Shown piece by piece: positions 1 through 8,753 of a stretch of DNA of 64,000 nucleotides. Location: the NCBI RefSeq assembly GCF_001942465.1, contig NZ_MKJY01000022.1:21618-85617 (forward strand). The letters run 5' to 3'. The stretch is from Actinomadura sp. CNU-125. Lineage in GTDB: Bacteria; Actinomycetota; Actinomycetes; Streptosporangiales; Streptosporangiaceae. Under the pieces are notes generated by a model, which was not told the DNA's origin, ran no database searches, and worked only from the letters and a program-made list of their open reading frames with translations. Position 1 is the first letter of the stretch; each line of letters opens with the position of its first letter. A program made the position numbers and the translations under genes.

Positions 1-1
1 G

Positions 2-496
2 GCGGGCATGCTGCGCGGCGCGCACACCCACGAATGCTCGCTGGAGCTGTGGAACCGGGTCATCGGGGTGAACCTCACCGGAACCTTCCTGATGACGAGG
101 GCCGCGCTGCCCGCGCTGCTGGAGTCCGGGCGGGGCGTGGTGGTGAACTTCAGCTCCACCTCGGCGTTCTTCGCCCACCCGTTCATGGCGGCCTACTCGG
201 CGAGCAAAGGCGGCATCGCCTCCTTCACGCACAGCCTCGCGCTCGAGTACTCCAAGCAGGGCCTGCGGGCCGTGAACATCGTGCCGGGCGGCATCAGCAG
301 CGGCATCACCGACAACATCGCCGACCTGGTGCCCGCGGACGTCGACTGGAACCTCTTCCTGAAGCTGTCCCCGGCGATCGGCGACGGCATGCCCGGCCCG
401 GAGAACGTCGCCGGGGTCGTGGCGATGCTCGTCTCCGACGACGGCGCGTTCGTCACCGGCACCGAGATCCGCGTCGACGGCGGCGCCCACCAGTGA
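2..496 (+). CDS. SDR family oxidoreductase, C-terminal part (5' end outside window)
   Basis: C-terminal two thirds of a classical short-chain dehydrogenase/reductase; the reading frame is already open at the left edge, so the N-terminal Gly-rich NAD(P)-binding motif lies outside. Visible are the catalytic Ser region (VVNFSSTSAF), the YSASK form of the YxxxK catalytic motif, the conserved PGG after the active site, and a normal SDR ending (VTGTEIRVDGG). The stop is followed after about 50 bases by a glycosidase gene on the same strand, so the SDR may oxidise or reduce a sugar or aglycone released by that enzyme; this is inference from position only. Substrate cannot be read from the sequence. 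Confidence 0.9.
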   Translation, partial: AGMLRGAHTHECSLELWNRVIGVNLTGTFLMTRAALPALLESGRGVVVNFSSTSAFFAHPFMAAYSASKGGIASFTHSLALEYSKQGLRAVNIVPGGISSGITDNIADLVPADVDWNLFLKLSPAIGDGMPGPENVAGVVAMLVSDDGAFVTGTEIRVDGGAHQ

Positions 497-549
497 CTCC
501 GCCGCCCCGGGCGGACCGCCCCGCAACCGACATGAAAGGAACCGCGAAC

Positions 550-2802
550 GTGCCGCGAACCGACCCCGCCGACCTCCCCCTGGAGCGGAAGGCGGCCCTG
601 CTGTCAGGGCGCGACTTCTGGAGCACGGAGCCGGTGGACGAGGCGGACGTCCCCTCGATCGTCCTGTCCGACGGACCGCACGGCATCCGCCTCCAGAAGG
701 GGGAGGCCGACCACATGGGCGTCCACGCGAGCCTCCCGGCCACGTGCTTCCCGCCCGCCGTCGCCATCGGTTCGAGCTGGGACGTCGAGGCGGCGGCGCG
801 CCTGGGCGCCGCGATCGGCCGCGAGGCACGGGCGCTGGGCGTGGACGTGGTCCTCGGCCCGGGCGTGAACATCAAGCGCTCGCCGCTGTGCGGGCGCAAC
901 TTCGAGTACTACTCCGAGGACCCGCTGCTGTCCGGGGTGCTCGCCGCCGCGCACGTCGACGCACTGCAGGGCGAGGGGCCGGGGGCGTCGGTGAAGCACT
1001 TCGCGGCCAACGACCAGGAGACCGACCGGATGCGCGTCAGCGCGGACGTCGACGAGCGCACCCTGCGCGAGATCCACCTGTCCGCGTTCGAACGCGTCGT
1101 CACCGACGCCCGCCCCGCGACGGTGATGTCGTCCTACAACCGGATCAACGGCGTGCCCGCCTCGCAGAACCGGTGGCTGCTCACCGAGGTGCTGCGGGAG
1201 GAGTGGGGGTTCGGCGGGGCCGTGGTCTCCGACTGGGGCGGCGTCTACGACCGGGTCGCCGCGCTGGCCGCCGGGCTCGACCTGCAGATGCCCGGGGACG
1301 GCGGCGACGGCGACGCGGCGGTCGTCCGCGCCGTCCGCTCCGGTGAACTGGACGAGGCCGCCGTGGACGCGAGCGCCCGCCGCGTCGCGGACCTGACCGG
1401 TCGCCGGGCGCGGGAGAAGAGAGCCTTCGACACCGACGCCCACCACGTCCTCGCCAGGGAACTCGCGGCGTCCTGCGCCGTGCTGCTGAAGAACGACGGC
1501 GCCGTCCTGCCCATCGGCGCGGACGTGCGGCGCATCGCCGTCATCGGCGAGTTCGCCGCCGTGCCGCGCTACCAGGGCAGCGGCAGTTCCCACATCAACC
1601 CGACCCGCGTCGACGTTCCGCTGGAGGCCATCGAGGCGCTGGCCGCCGACCGCGGCCAGGACGTGACCTATGCGCGCGGGTTCGCGCTCGACGGCGACGG
1701 CGACGGGACGGGCCTGCGGCAGGAGGCCGTCCGGGCGGCGGGGGAGTCCGACATCGCGGTCGTCTTCCTCGGCCCCGTCAAGGACGCCTCCGAGGGCTTC
1801 GACCGCGCGGACATCGACCTGCCCGCCGAGCAGGTCGGACTCGTCCGCGCCGTGGCGGCCGCCGCCCCGCGGACCGCGGTGGTGCTGTCGAACGGCGGGG
1901 TGGTCTCCCTGGAGGGCTTCCACGACGACGTCGACGCGATCCTCGAAGGCTGGCTGCTCGGCCAGGCCGGGGGAGGGGCCGTCGCCGACCTGCTGTTCGG
2001 CGTCGCCGTCCCGTCCGGCCGGCTGGCCGAGACGATCCCGCTGCGCCTGCAGGACACCCCGAGCCACCTGAACTTCCCCGGCGAGCAGGGGCACGTCCGG
2101 TACGGCGAGGGCGTCATGGTCGGCTACCGGTACTACGAGACGGCCGACCGCGCGGTCCGCTACCCGTTCGGCCACGGCCTGAGCTACACCACGTTCGCGA
2201 CCGGCGACATGGACGTCGCCATGACCGGCGAGGACACCGCCACCGCCACCGTGACCGTGACCAACACGGGCGAACGGGCTGGCGGGCACGTCGTGCAGGT
2301 CTACGTCGCCACGACCGCCGGGCCGGTGCGCCGGCCCGCCCGGGAACTGCGCGCCTTCACGAAGGTCTTCCTCGAGCCCGGCGAGTCGCGGACGGTCGAG
2401 CTCCCGCTCGACCGGCGCGCGTTCGCGTACTACGACGTCGAACTCGGCCGCTGGGCGGTCGCGCCCGGCGACTACACGGTGCAGATCGGTGAGAACGCGG
2501 CCCGCGTCGTCGCCGAACGGACGATCGCCCTCGCAGGCGACACGGTCGCGACGTCCCTGTCCCTGGACTCCCCGGTCGCCGAATGGTTCGGCCACCCGGT
2601 CGTGGGCCCCGTCCTCACCCGGAGCATCGGCGAGGGCATGACCGACGAGCAGCGGCGGGAGTCCGAGAAGCATGCCGACATGCTCGACATGGTCGCCTCG
2701 CTGCCGATGCGGCAGTTCCTGGCGTTCGTCAGCGTCTCCGCTGCGGACATCGAGGCGATGATCGAGCTCAGCGAGCAGGCCCCGACGCCCGCCCCGGCCT
2801 GA
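550..2802 (+). CDS. Glycoside hydrolase family 3 beta-glucosidase
   Basis: Retaining beta-glycosidase of family GH3, predicted cytoplasmic because no signal peptide is present, about 750 residues. Order: N-terminal TIM-barrel with the conserved KHFAANDQE block (Lys149-His150) and the nucleophile motif VVSDWGG (Asp228), then the alpha/beta sandwich (LLKNDGAVLP), then a fibronectin-III-like C-terminal domain (TNTGERAGGHVVQVYV), and an extra tail of about 60 residues. The GTG at 550 is chosen because AAAGGA lies 9 bases upstream; an in-frame ATG at 532 overlaps that ribosome site. It follows an SDR and precedes a secreted GH106-like enzyme, so it probably trims glucosides taken up by the cell. 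Exact sugar and aglycone are unknown. Confidence 0.92.
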   Translation: MPRTDPADLPLERKAALLSGRDFWSTEPVDEADVPSIVLSDGPHGIRLQKGEADHMGVHASLPATCFPPAVAIGSSWDVEAAARLGAAIGREARALGVDVVLGPGVNIKRSPLCGRNFEYYSEDPLLSGVLAAAHVDALQGEGPGASVKHFAANDQETDRMRVSADVDERTLREIHLSAFERVVTDARPATVMSSYNRINGVPASQNRWLLTEVLREEWGFGGAVVSDWGGVYDRVAALAAGLDLQMPGDGGDGDAAVVRAVRSGELDEAAVDASARRVADLTGRRAREKRAFDTDAHHVLARELAASCAVLLKNDGAVLPIGADVRRIAVIGEFAAVPRYQGSGSSHINPTRVDVPLEAIEALAADRGQDVTYARGFALDGDGDGTGLRQEAVRAAGESDIAVVFLGPVKDASEGFDRADIDLPAEQVGLVRAVAAAAPRTAVVLSNGGVVSLEGFHDDVDAILEGWLLGQAGGGAVADLLFGVAVPSGRLAETIPLRLQDTPSHLNFPGEQGHVRYGEGVMVGYRYYETADRAVRYPFGHGLSYTTFATGDMDVAMTGEDTATATVTVTNTGERAGGHVVQVYVATTAGPVRRPARELRAFTKVFLEPGESRTVELPLDRRAFAYYDVELGRWAVAPGDYTVQIGENAARVVAERTIALAGDTVATSLSLDSPVAEWFGHPVVGPVLTRSIGEGMTDEQRRESEKHADMLDMVASLPMRQFLAFVSVSAADIEAMIELSEQAPTPAPA

Positions 2803-2878
2803 CGCACCGCCGTGGCCCGTCGCGTGTTCCGCGCCAGGTCATGGCACCCCACCCCCCACCCGCACACCAGGAGTCCCC

Positions 2879-5770
2879 ATGCCCCCCACCCCACGCAGAC
2901 GCTGCGCGCCGCCGTCGATGGCGCTGCTGACGGCGATGGCCGTCGTCGTGGTGCCCGGCGCCGCCGCGGCCGCACCGCCGTCCCCCTTCGGTGCCGCCTT
3001 CGCCCGCCAGTTCGCCGACCCGCCCGCCGACGCGCGGCCGAAGATCCGCTACTGGTGGGCGTGCGGGCAGATCGAGCCGGAGGAGATCGAGACCGAGATC
3101 AAGGCGATCGCCGACCGCGGGTTCGCCGCGGTCGAGATCGCCTGCATGTTCAGCACGGACCCCGGTCGGTACGGCTGGGGCGGCCCGGTCCTCACCGACC
3201 GGCTCCGGCGGGCCGTCGAGGCCGGCCGGCGGCACGGTGTCCGCGTCGACCTCACCGTGGGACCGTCCTGGCCGCTGGCCGTTCCCGGCCTGACCCCGGA
3301 CGATCCGCGGGCCGCGCAGGAAATCGCCTACGGGCGGGCGGTCGTGAAGGGCGGCGCCGCTTACGACGGCCCGGTGCCTGCGGCACCGGAACCGAAAACG
3401 GGGGTCACCAAGCAGACGCTGGTGGCGGCGCAGGCGGTCCCTGCGCGAAGGAATGACACCGGGACCAAGCCCGTCGAACTGGAGAAAGACTCCCTGATCG
3501 ACCTGACCGGGTCGGTCCGCGACGGCCGGATCGCCTGGACAGCGCCGGACGGCGGCGAGTGGCTGCTGTTCGGCTACTGGCAGCGCGGCACCGGGCAGGC
3601 GCCCGTCTCCGGGCAGTCGGTGTCGGAGCGGGCTGCCCACGTCGTCGACCACTTCGGCGTGGGCGGGGCCGAGGCGGCGACGGGCTTCCTCGACGCGAAC
3701 GTCCTGACGCCGGAACTGCGGCGCCTGCTGAAGCGCAACGGCGGCGACCTGTTCGAGGACTCCCTGGAACTCGACTCGGCGCAGCACTGGACCTGGGACC
3801 TGACGAGCCGTTTCCGTGAACTGCGGGGCTACTCCCTGCGCGACAACCTGCCGGTGCTGTTCATCGAGGACATCCATCGCCAGTACACGTCCGTCACGCC
3901 GGAGGACGAGCCCGACTTCACGTTCGGCGACGGCAGCGGCGAGCGTGTCCGCGACGACTACTACCGCACGCTGACCGACCTCTACATCGACGCGCACGTC
4001 CGTCCCCTGCGGAAGTGGGCGCACTCGCGGGGACTGAGCTACCGCGCCCAGCCCTACGGCACGACGGTCGACACCCCGACGATCGACGCGGCCGTCGACG
4101 TTCCGGAGACCGAGTCGCTCGGAGGCGGCGGGGGTTACACCGACGAGCCGTCCCGCTGGATCGCCGACGGCGCCGTCCACCTCGGCGGCAAGAAGGTGTA
4201 CTCGCTGGAGTGCTGCGCCGCCTACGACCATGCCTACGCGCAGACCTGGCCGCAGATGCTGGGGCACTTCAACACGGCCTTCGCGCACGGCGTCAACCAG
4301 GTCGTCTTCCACGGGTTCGCCAACGAGGGCGCGCTGGGATCGCCGTGGCCGGGTTTCTCTCCGTTCACCATGCAGACCGGCGGGAACGGCTTTTCCGAGG
4401 CATGGGGCCCGCGGCAACCGACCTGGGACGACACCGGCACGATCACCGACTGGACGGCGCGCATGCAGTACGTGCTGCGCCGGGGCCGTCCCTCGGTCGA
4501 CCTCGCCGTCTACCGGCATGAGTACGGCGCCGAAGTGCAGGTGCCGAACACGACAGGGTTCACGCACGACTATGTCGGCCCCGACCAGCTGGACGGGACA
4601 CGGGTGCGGGGCCGCCGGCTCGCCCCGGACGGGCCCGCCTACCGCGCGCTGATCCTCCAACAGCAGGAGACGCTCCCGGTGGAGACCGCGCGGCTGCTGC
4701 TCCGGCACGCGCAACGCGGCCTGCCGATCGTGATCGTCGGCGACCCGCCGTCTCGGACGCCCGGCGCCCACGATGCGGCCCGGCAGGACGCCGAACTGGC
4801 ACGGATCGTCCAGCGGCTCCTCGCGCAGCCCTCCGTCCGTCGCGTTCCCGACCGCGGTGCGCTGCCCGGGACGCTGCGCGGCCTCGGCGTGCGCCCGTCG
4901 GCGGAGACCGGCGCGGCGTCCGGCCTGCTCACCGTCCGGCGCGACCTGGACCAGGGGCGCCTGTACTACCTCCACAACCCGACCTCGAAGGCGATCACGG
5001 CTCCGGTGGCGCTGGAAGGCGATGGCCGTCCCTACGAACTCGACGCGTGGACCGGCGAGATCACCCCGGTCGGCCGGTACCGGGTCTCCGGCGGAAGGAC
5101 GACCGTGCAGGCCGACCTGGCCCCGGGCGGCTCCACCGTGATCGCGCTGGCCGGGCGCCCCGGCGGTCACGTCACCGCGACGTCCGCCGGCGACGTGGTC
5201 ATGCGGAACGGCCGTCCGCAACTGCGTGCGACCGAATCCGGCGTCCACACGGTGACCTTCGACGACGGTGAGCAGGTCCGCGTGGACGTGCCGGAAGTCG
5301 ACCAGCCCGTGCGACTGGACGACTGGACGTTGGCGGTCGACGACTGGCATCGGGGCGCCGACGGCTCCCGGGAGATCACCCGGCACGAGATGCGACTCGA
5401 CCCGCTGCGGCCCTGGTCGCGCATCCCCGAACTCCAGGACGTCTCCGGCGTGGGCACGTACACGACGACGGTGCGTCTCGACGACGCCGACGGCGCCCGC
5501 CTCGACCTCGGCGAGGTCACCGACACCTTCACCGTGCGCGTGAACGGACGTGTGATCCCGCCGTCCGACCAGGTCACCGGACGGGTCGACCTCTCCGGCC
5601 ACCTGCGACCCGGCGAGAACACGATCACGGTCCGGGTCGCGACGCCGCTCCGCAACCGGCTCCGCGTCACCCCCGGGTTCCCCGGCCAGGCGCAGCAGGC
5701 CCGCCAGGACTACGGGCTCATCGGCCCCGTCCGCCTCGTCCCCTACCGCCAGATTCCGATCCAGGACTGA
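2879..5770 (+). CDS. Secreted GH106-like glycosyl hydrolase (putative alpha-L-rhamnosidase)
   Basis: Large (963 aa) exported hydrolase. Residues 1-32 are a signal peptide with an Arg-rich start, a hydrophobic core and an Ala-rich cleavage region. The mature start PKIRYWWACGQIEPEEIETE resembles the opening of the GH106/'glycosyl hydrolase' family (an R-x-W-W segment followed by an EEI-E-E-I helix). The middle holds a TIM-barrel-like region with repeated acidic motifs (LFEDSLELD, VPETESLGGGG), and the C-terminal 150 residues look like a beta-sandwich carbohydrate-binding module (FTVRVNGRVI). ATG follows an AGGAG site. Activity on rhamnosides is inferred from family resemblance; catalytic residues were not assigned. 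Confidence 0.75.
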   Translation: MPPTPRRRCAPPSMALLTAMAVVVVPGAAAAAPPSPFGAAFARQFADPPADARPKIRYWWACGQIEPEEIETEIKAIADRGFAAVEIACMFSTDPGRYGWGGPVLTDRLRRAVEAGRRHGVRVDLTVGPSWPLAVPGLTPDDPRAAQEIAYGRAVVKGGAAYDGPVPAAPEPKTGVTKQTLVAAQAVPARRNDTGTKPVELEKDSLIDLTGSVRDGRIAWTAPDGGEWLLFGYWQRGTGQAPVSGQSVSERAAHVVDHFGVGGAEAATGFLDANVLTPELRRLLKRNGGDLFEDSLELDSAQHWTWDLTSRFRELRGYSLRDNLPVLFIEDIHRQYTSVTPEDEPDFTFGDGSGERVRDDYYRTLTDLYIDAHVRPLRKWAHSRGLSYRAQPYGTTVDTPTIDAAVDVPETESLGGGGGYTDEPSRWIADGAVHLGGKKVYSLECCAAYDHAYAQTWPQMLGHFNTAFAHGVNQVVFHGFANEGALGSPWPGFSPFTMQTGGNGFSEAWGPRQPTWDDTGTITDWTARMQYVLRRGRPSVDLAVYRHEYGAEVQVPNTTGFTHDYVGPDQLDGTRVRGRRLAPDGPAYRALILQQQETLPVETARLLLRHAQRGLPIVIVGDPPSRTPGAHDAARQDAELARIVQRLLAQPSVRRVPDRGALPGTLRGLGVRPSAETGAASGLLTVRRDLDQGRLYYLHNPTSKAITAPVALEGDGRPYELDAWTGEITPVGRYRVSGGRTTVQADLAPGGSTVIALAGRPGGHVTATSAGDVVMRNGRPQLRATESGVHTVTFDDGEQVRVDVPEVDQPVRLDDWTLAVDDWHRGADGSREITRHEMRLDPLRPWSRIPELQDVSGVGTYTTTVRLDDADGARLDLGEVTDTFTVRVNGRVIPPSDQVTGRVDLSGHLRPGENTITVRVATPLRNRLRVTPGFPGQAQQARQDYGLIGPVRLVPYRQIPIQD

Positions 5771-5790
5771 CGACCGCATCTGGGAAACGG

Positions 5791-5833
5791 GCACTTTCAG
5801 CCCCCGGGTTAAACTCCCGGGGGCTGAAAGTGC
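5791..5833. terminator. Perfect 18-bp hairpin, probable bidirectional terminator
   Basis: Left arm 5791-5808 (GCACTTTCAGCCCCCGGG) and right arm 5816-5833 are exact reverse complements around a 7-base loop TTAAACT. It begins 21 bases after the stop of the secreted hydrolase. There is no T-run, which is usual for actinomycete terminators. Confidence 0.7.
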
Positions 5834-5966
5834 TGCGTTCACAAGAATGGAATATCTGGGGAAAATCCTTTTTGAGTGACATCTTAAAAACGCTCGGAAA
5901 GGATGTTTCATTGACGCTACTACTGGCCGGTAGGGAAAATCTCTCCTTCTCCTCTGGAGCCCTTCC

Positions 5967-6312
5967 ATGACCATTTCCCGCCCTCGGCGGCTCGCGGCTG
6001 CGGGGTAAGGAGGGCGTGCCTCCCCAGTTCGACGCCCTCGGGCCCGGCGCCGACCTGGTCACCCTCACGATCGGCGGCAACGACGCGGAGTTCATGACGT
6101 CCATCGGCACCTGCGCGTTGACCGAGGAACGCGCCGCGGCCGCCGACGCCATGGCGGTCGACCCGTACGAGGCGAGCACCGGGCATGACGCGTGCAAGGG
6201 CGCGAACGTCCGCTGGACCGAACCGACCCTCGGCGGAACCGCCCCGGCCCACCCCAACGCCGCGGGGATGGCCGCGATGGCCGAGCTCATCGAAGCCGAA
6301 CTGAACCGCTGA
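5967..6312 (+). pseudogene. SGNH/GDSL esterase remnant
   Basis: An ATG at 5967 starts an Arg-rich signal-peptide-like stretch (MTISRPRRLAAAG) that hits a stop after 13 codons. Another frame, open from about 6007 with a GTG at 6016, then carries SGNH block III (DLVTLTIGGND) and, after a second loss, a block-V-like HPNAAGMAAMAELI end. The GDS nucleophile block is absent, and the usual DxxH has become a HPN stretch without the aspartate spacing. Total length is about 115 residues against 260-300 in the secreted actinomycete esterases of this family. It is best read as an exported esterase that lost its 5' half and part of its middle. It stands alone between the glycosidase group and the LysR gene. 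Confidence 0.75.
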
Positions 6313-6402
6313 CCGGCCCCCGCCTCGGCCCGGCCGAGGAGAACCGGCATCAACTGCGCATGCATCGATGCGGTCCGGATATAGCCGCTGATCCGGCGGG
6401 CG

Positions 6403-7338
6403 TCATCGGGCGTGCGTCCATTCCGCGCCGACGAAATGCGGCGACTCCTCCGCCGGGCCTTCTTCGAGCAGCTTCAGGAAGTGCTTGACGACCGGGGCCC
6501 GGGGACGTCGCGGGTCGAACAGGACTCCGATCGGACGGGTCGGTTCCGGGCGGACGAGCCGCCGTCGTTCGAGGTGCGCGAACTCGATGAGCGGAAGGAC
6601 GAGTCCGGGGACGGCCGACACCCCGAGCCCGGCGGCGGCGAGGCCGGCGACGGCGGCGATGTTGCGCGCCTCGGTCACCGGGCCGAGCCGCACCTCGGCC
6701 TCGCGCAGCGCCCGGTCGGTGAAGGCGCGGACGCTGCTGGCCGGGTCGAAGGCGATGAACGGCTCGTCGCCCAGCTCCGACCAGGGGAGCGGGTCGGGTT
6801 CCGCCGCGAAGCGGTGGCCGGGCGGGAAGACGCAGTAGAAGCGGTCGACGGCGATCTGGCGGAAGCCCAGCCCGTCCTGCGGGCCGGTCGGCACGGTCAC
6901 GGCGAGATCGACGTGGCCGCCCCGGACCCGGTCGAGGACCTGGCCCAGCAGGCCGTCCTCGATCTGGACGCGCACGTCCGGGTGGTCGCGGCGGAACCGG
7001 GACACGATCGCGGGCAGCAGTGTGGCGGCCAGCGAGGGCAGCGCCGCGATCCGGACGAGGCCACGGGTGCCGGCCAGGAAGCCGGTGAAGTGGCCGATGC
7101 CGCGGTCGAACTCCGCAACCACGCGCTCGGCCACCTGGGCGAACTCCTGACCCGCCGGGGTCAGCAGCACCCGCCGGGTGGTGCGCTCGAACAGCACGAC
7201 GCCGACGCGGCGCTCCACCTCGGCGACCGTCCGGCTCAGCGACGACTGCGCGAGCCGCATCCGCTCGCCCGCGGCCGTGAAACTGCCCTCCCGGGCGACG
7301 GCCAGGACGATGCGCAGTTGCTGGATGGTCAGGTCCAT
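6403..7338 (-). CDS. LysR-type transcriptional regulator
   Basis: 311-residue LysR-family regulator. Residues 1-60 form the winged helix-turn-helix (LTIQQLRIVLAVAREGSFTA, then LAQSSLSRTVAEVERRVG), followed by a linker helix and a periplasmic-binding-fold effector domain from about residue 90 (GLVRIAALPSLAATLLP). GGAGAG precedes the ATG. It is divergent from the CitMHS carrier/AtuA genes with only about 95 bases between the start codons, the classic layout for a LysR protein controlling its neighbour in response to a pathway metabolite. An organic acid such as citrate or a branched dicarboxylate would be a reasonable inducer, but this is inference. Confidence 0.93.
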   Translation of the reverse strand: MDLTIQQLRIVLAVAREGSFTAAGERMRLAQSSLSRTVAEVERRVGVVLFERTTRRVLLTPAGQEFAQVAERVVAEFDRGIGHFTGFLAGTRGLVRIAALPSLAATLLPAIVSRFRRDHPDVRVQIEDGLLGQVLDRVRGGHVDLAVTVPTGPQDGLGFRQIAVDRFYCVFPPGHRFAAEPDPLPWSELGDEPFIAFDPASSVRAFTDRALREAEVRLGPVTEARNIAAVAGLAAAGLGVSAVPGLVLPLIEFAHLERRRLVRPEPTRPIGVLFDPRRPRAPVVKHFLKLLEEGPAEESPHFVGAEWTHAR

Positions 7339-7348
7339 GCGCTCTCCG

Positions 7349-7371
7349 CATCAATGTATGCGTTATCGATG
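7349..7371. promoter_or_regulatory. Candidate LysR operator in divergent promoter
   Basis: Imperfect palindrome CATCAAT-N9-ATCGATG, 23 bases, lying directly upstream of the LysR start and in the only AT-rich patch between lysR and the carrier gene. It has the T-N11-A style symmetry expected for LysR proteins. Functional assignment is inference. Confidence 0.45.
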
Positions 7372-7433
7372 TTGGACGGACAAGAGTGTCGGACCTCACA
7401 CTCGTCGGCAACCCCCGGAAAGGAGGTGGGCAC

Positions 7434-8732
7434 ATGGTGGCCGCACTCGGCTTCGTCACCATCGGGCTGTTCCTCGCCCTGACCCTCACCAGGAAGGTGT
7501 CGGTGCTGCTCGCGCTCGTGCTGGTGCCGATCGCGACCGCGCTGGCGGGCGGGTTCGGCGGCGAGCTCGGCGGCATGATCGCCGACGGGATGGTCAAGGT
7601 CGCCCCGGTGGCCATCATGATCACTTTCGCGGTGCTGTACTTCAGCCTGATGATCGACAGCGGGCTGTTCGACCCGGCGATCCGCCGGGTGCTGCGCTGG
7701 GCCGCGGGCGACCCGATGAAGATCACCGTGGGGACGGCGGTGCTGACGCTGCTGGTGGCCCTCGACGGGGACGGCGCGTCCACGTTCCTCATCACGGTTT
7801 CCGCGCTGCTGCCCATCTACAAGCGGCTCGGTATGCGGCCGGTGGTCCTGACCGGCGTGGTCTGCCTGGGCGCCGGGGTGATGAACCTGGTGCCCTGGGG
7901 CGGCCCTACCGCCCGGGCGATGGCCGCGCTGAAGCTGGACGGCGCCGACATCTTCCTGCCCGTCCTGCCCGCCATGGTCGCGGGAATCGCGTGGGTGCTG
8001 CTCGCCGCTTACCTCATCGGACGCCGGGAACGCGCCCGGCTGGCCGAGCAGGGAGAGGCGCTGCCCGCCCCGGAAACGCTCGCGGCCCCCACCGAACCGG
8101 ACGAGGCCCCGCGGACGGCACGCGTCCTCTTCTGGTTCAACCTGCTGCTGACCGTCGCGCTGATCGCGGCGCTGGTCGCGCAGCTCATGCCGCTGGAGGT
8201 GCTGTTCGCCGTGGCGTTCGTCGTGGCGCTCGCCGTCAACCGCCCGACGTGGCCGCGCCAGCAGGAGCTGCTGGAGAAGCACGGGGCCAACGTCATCCTC
8301 GTCACCGCGATGATCTTCGCGGCGGGGGTCTTCACCGGCATCCTGGGCGGCACCGGAATGATCAACGAGATGTCCCGTGCCATCGTGTCGGTCGTCCCGG
8401 ACGCCGCCGGCGGGCTCCTGCCGACCGCGACGGCCGTCACGAGCATGCCGCTCAGCCTGGTGTTCACCCCGGACGCCTACTACTACGGCGTCATGCCCGT
8501 CGTCGCCGAGACGAGCGCCGGGCTGGGCGGCGACCCCGCCGAGATCGGCCGGGCGGCGATCCTGGGGCAGATGACCACCGGCTTCCCCCTCAGCCCGCTG
8601 ACCGCGTCCACGTTCATCCTCCTCGGGATGGCCAAGGTCGAGTTCGGCGCGCACCAGCGGTTCATCTTCGGCTGGGCCTTCGGCACCACGCTCGTCATGA
8701 CCGCGGTCGCGCTGCTCACCGGCGCCATCTGA
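7434..8732 (+). CDS. CitMHS-family citrate/metal-citrate:proton symporter
   Basis: 432-residue polytopic membrane protein of the CitMHS family, which imports metal-complexed citrate or related tricarboxylates with protons. Two bundles of hydrophobic helices flank a charged cytoplasmic loop near residues 205-240. Family-like segments include LVALDGDGASTFLI (the conserved substrate region), MNLVPWGGPTARA in the first half, and GGTGMINEM and SMPLSLVFTPDAYYYG in the second. The ATG at 7434 is preceded by an ideal AAAGGAGGT 6 bases away; an upstream in-frame ATG at 7386 lacks such a site. It is followed after 21 bases by atuA, suggesting co-transcription and import of the compound AtuA acts on. 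Confidence 0.9.
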   Translation: MVAALGFVTIGLFLALTLTRKVSVLLALVLVPIATALAGGFGGELGGMIADGMVKVAPVAIMITFAVLYFSLMIDSGLFDPAIRRVLRWAAGDPMKITVGTAVLTLLVALDGDGASTFLITVSALLPIYKRLGMRPVVLTGVVCLGAGVMNLVPWGGPTARAMAALKLDGADIFLPVLPAMVAGIAWVLLAAYLIGRRERARLAEQGEALPAPETLAAPTEPDEAPRTARVLFWFNLLLTVALIAALVAQLMPLEVLFAVAFVVALAVNRPTWPRQQELLEKHGANVILVTAMIFAAGVFTGILGGTGMINEMSRAIVSVVPDAAGGLLPTATAVTSMPLSLVFTPDAYYYGVMPVVAETSAGLGGDPAEIGRAAILGQMTTGFPLSPLTASTFILLGMAKVEFGAHQRFIFGWAFGTTLVMTAVALLTGAI

Positions 8733-8753
8733 CCAACGACCATCGGGGCTCCC

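Noticed and set aside
34..549. Upstream extension of the GH3 frame to position 34
   Set aside because: It overlaps the real SDR gene and lacks family similarity; the GTG at 550 has a proper ribosome site.
604..2673. Long antisense frame opposite the GH3 gene
   Set aside because: Low-complexity Gly/Arg/Val-rich translation with no domain, typical of shadow frames at high GC.
2768..5974. 1068-codon antisense frame opposite the GH106-like gene
   Set aside because: No domain, no ribosome site, and the plus strand encodes a protein with signal peptide and conserved segments.
6323..6339. CCTCGGCC-C-GGCCGAGG palindrome after the SGNH stub
   Set aside because: A one-base loop and high GC make a chance palindrome likely; not called as a terminator.
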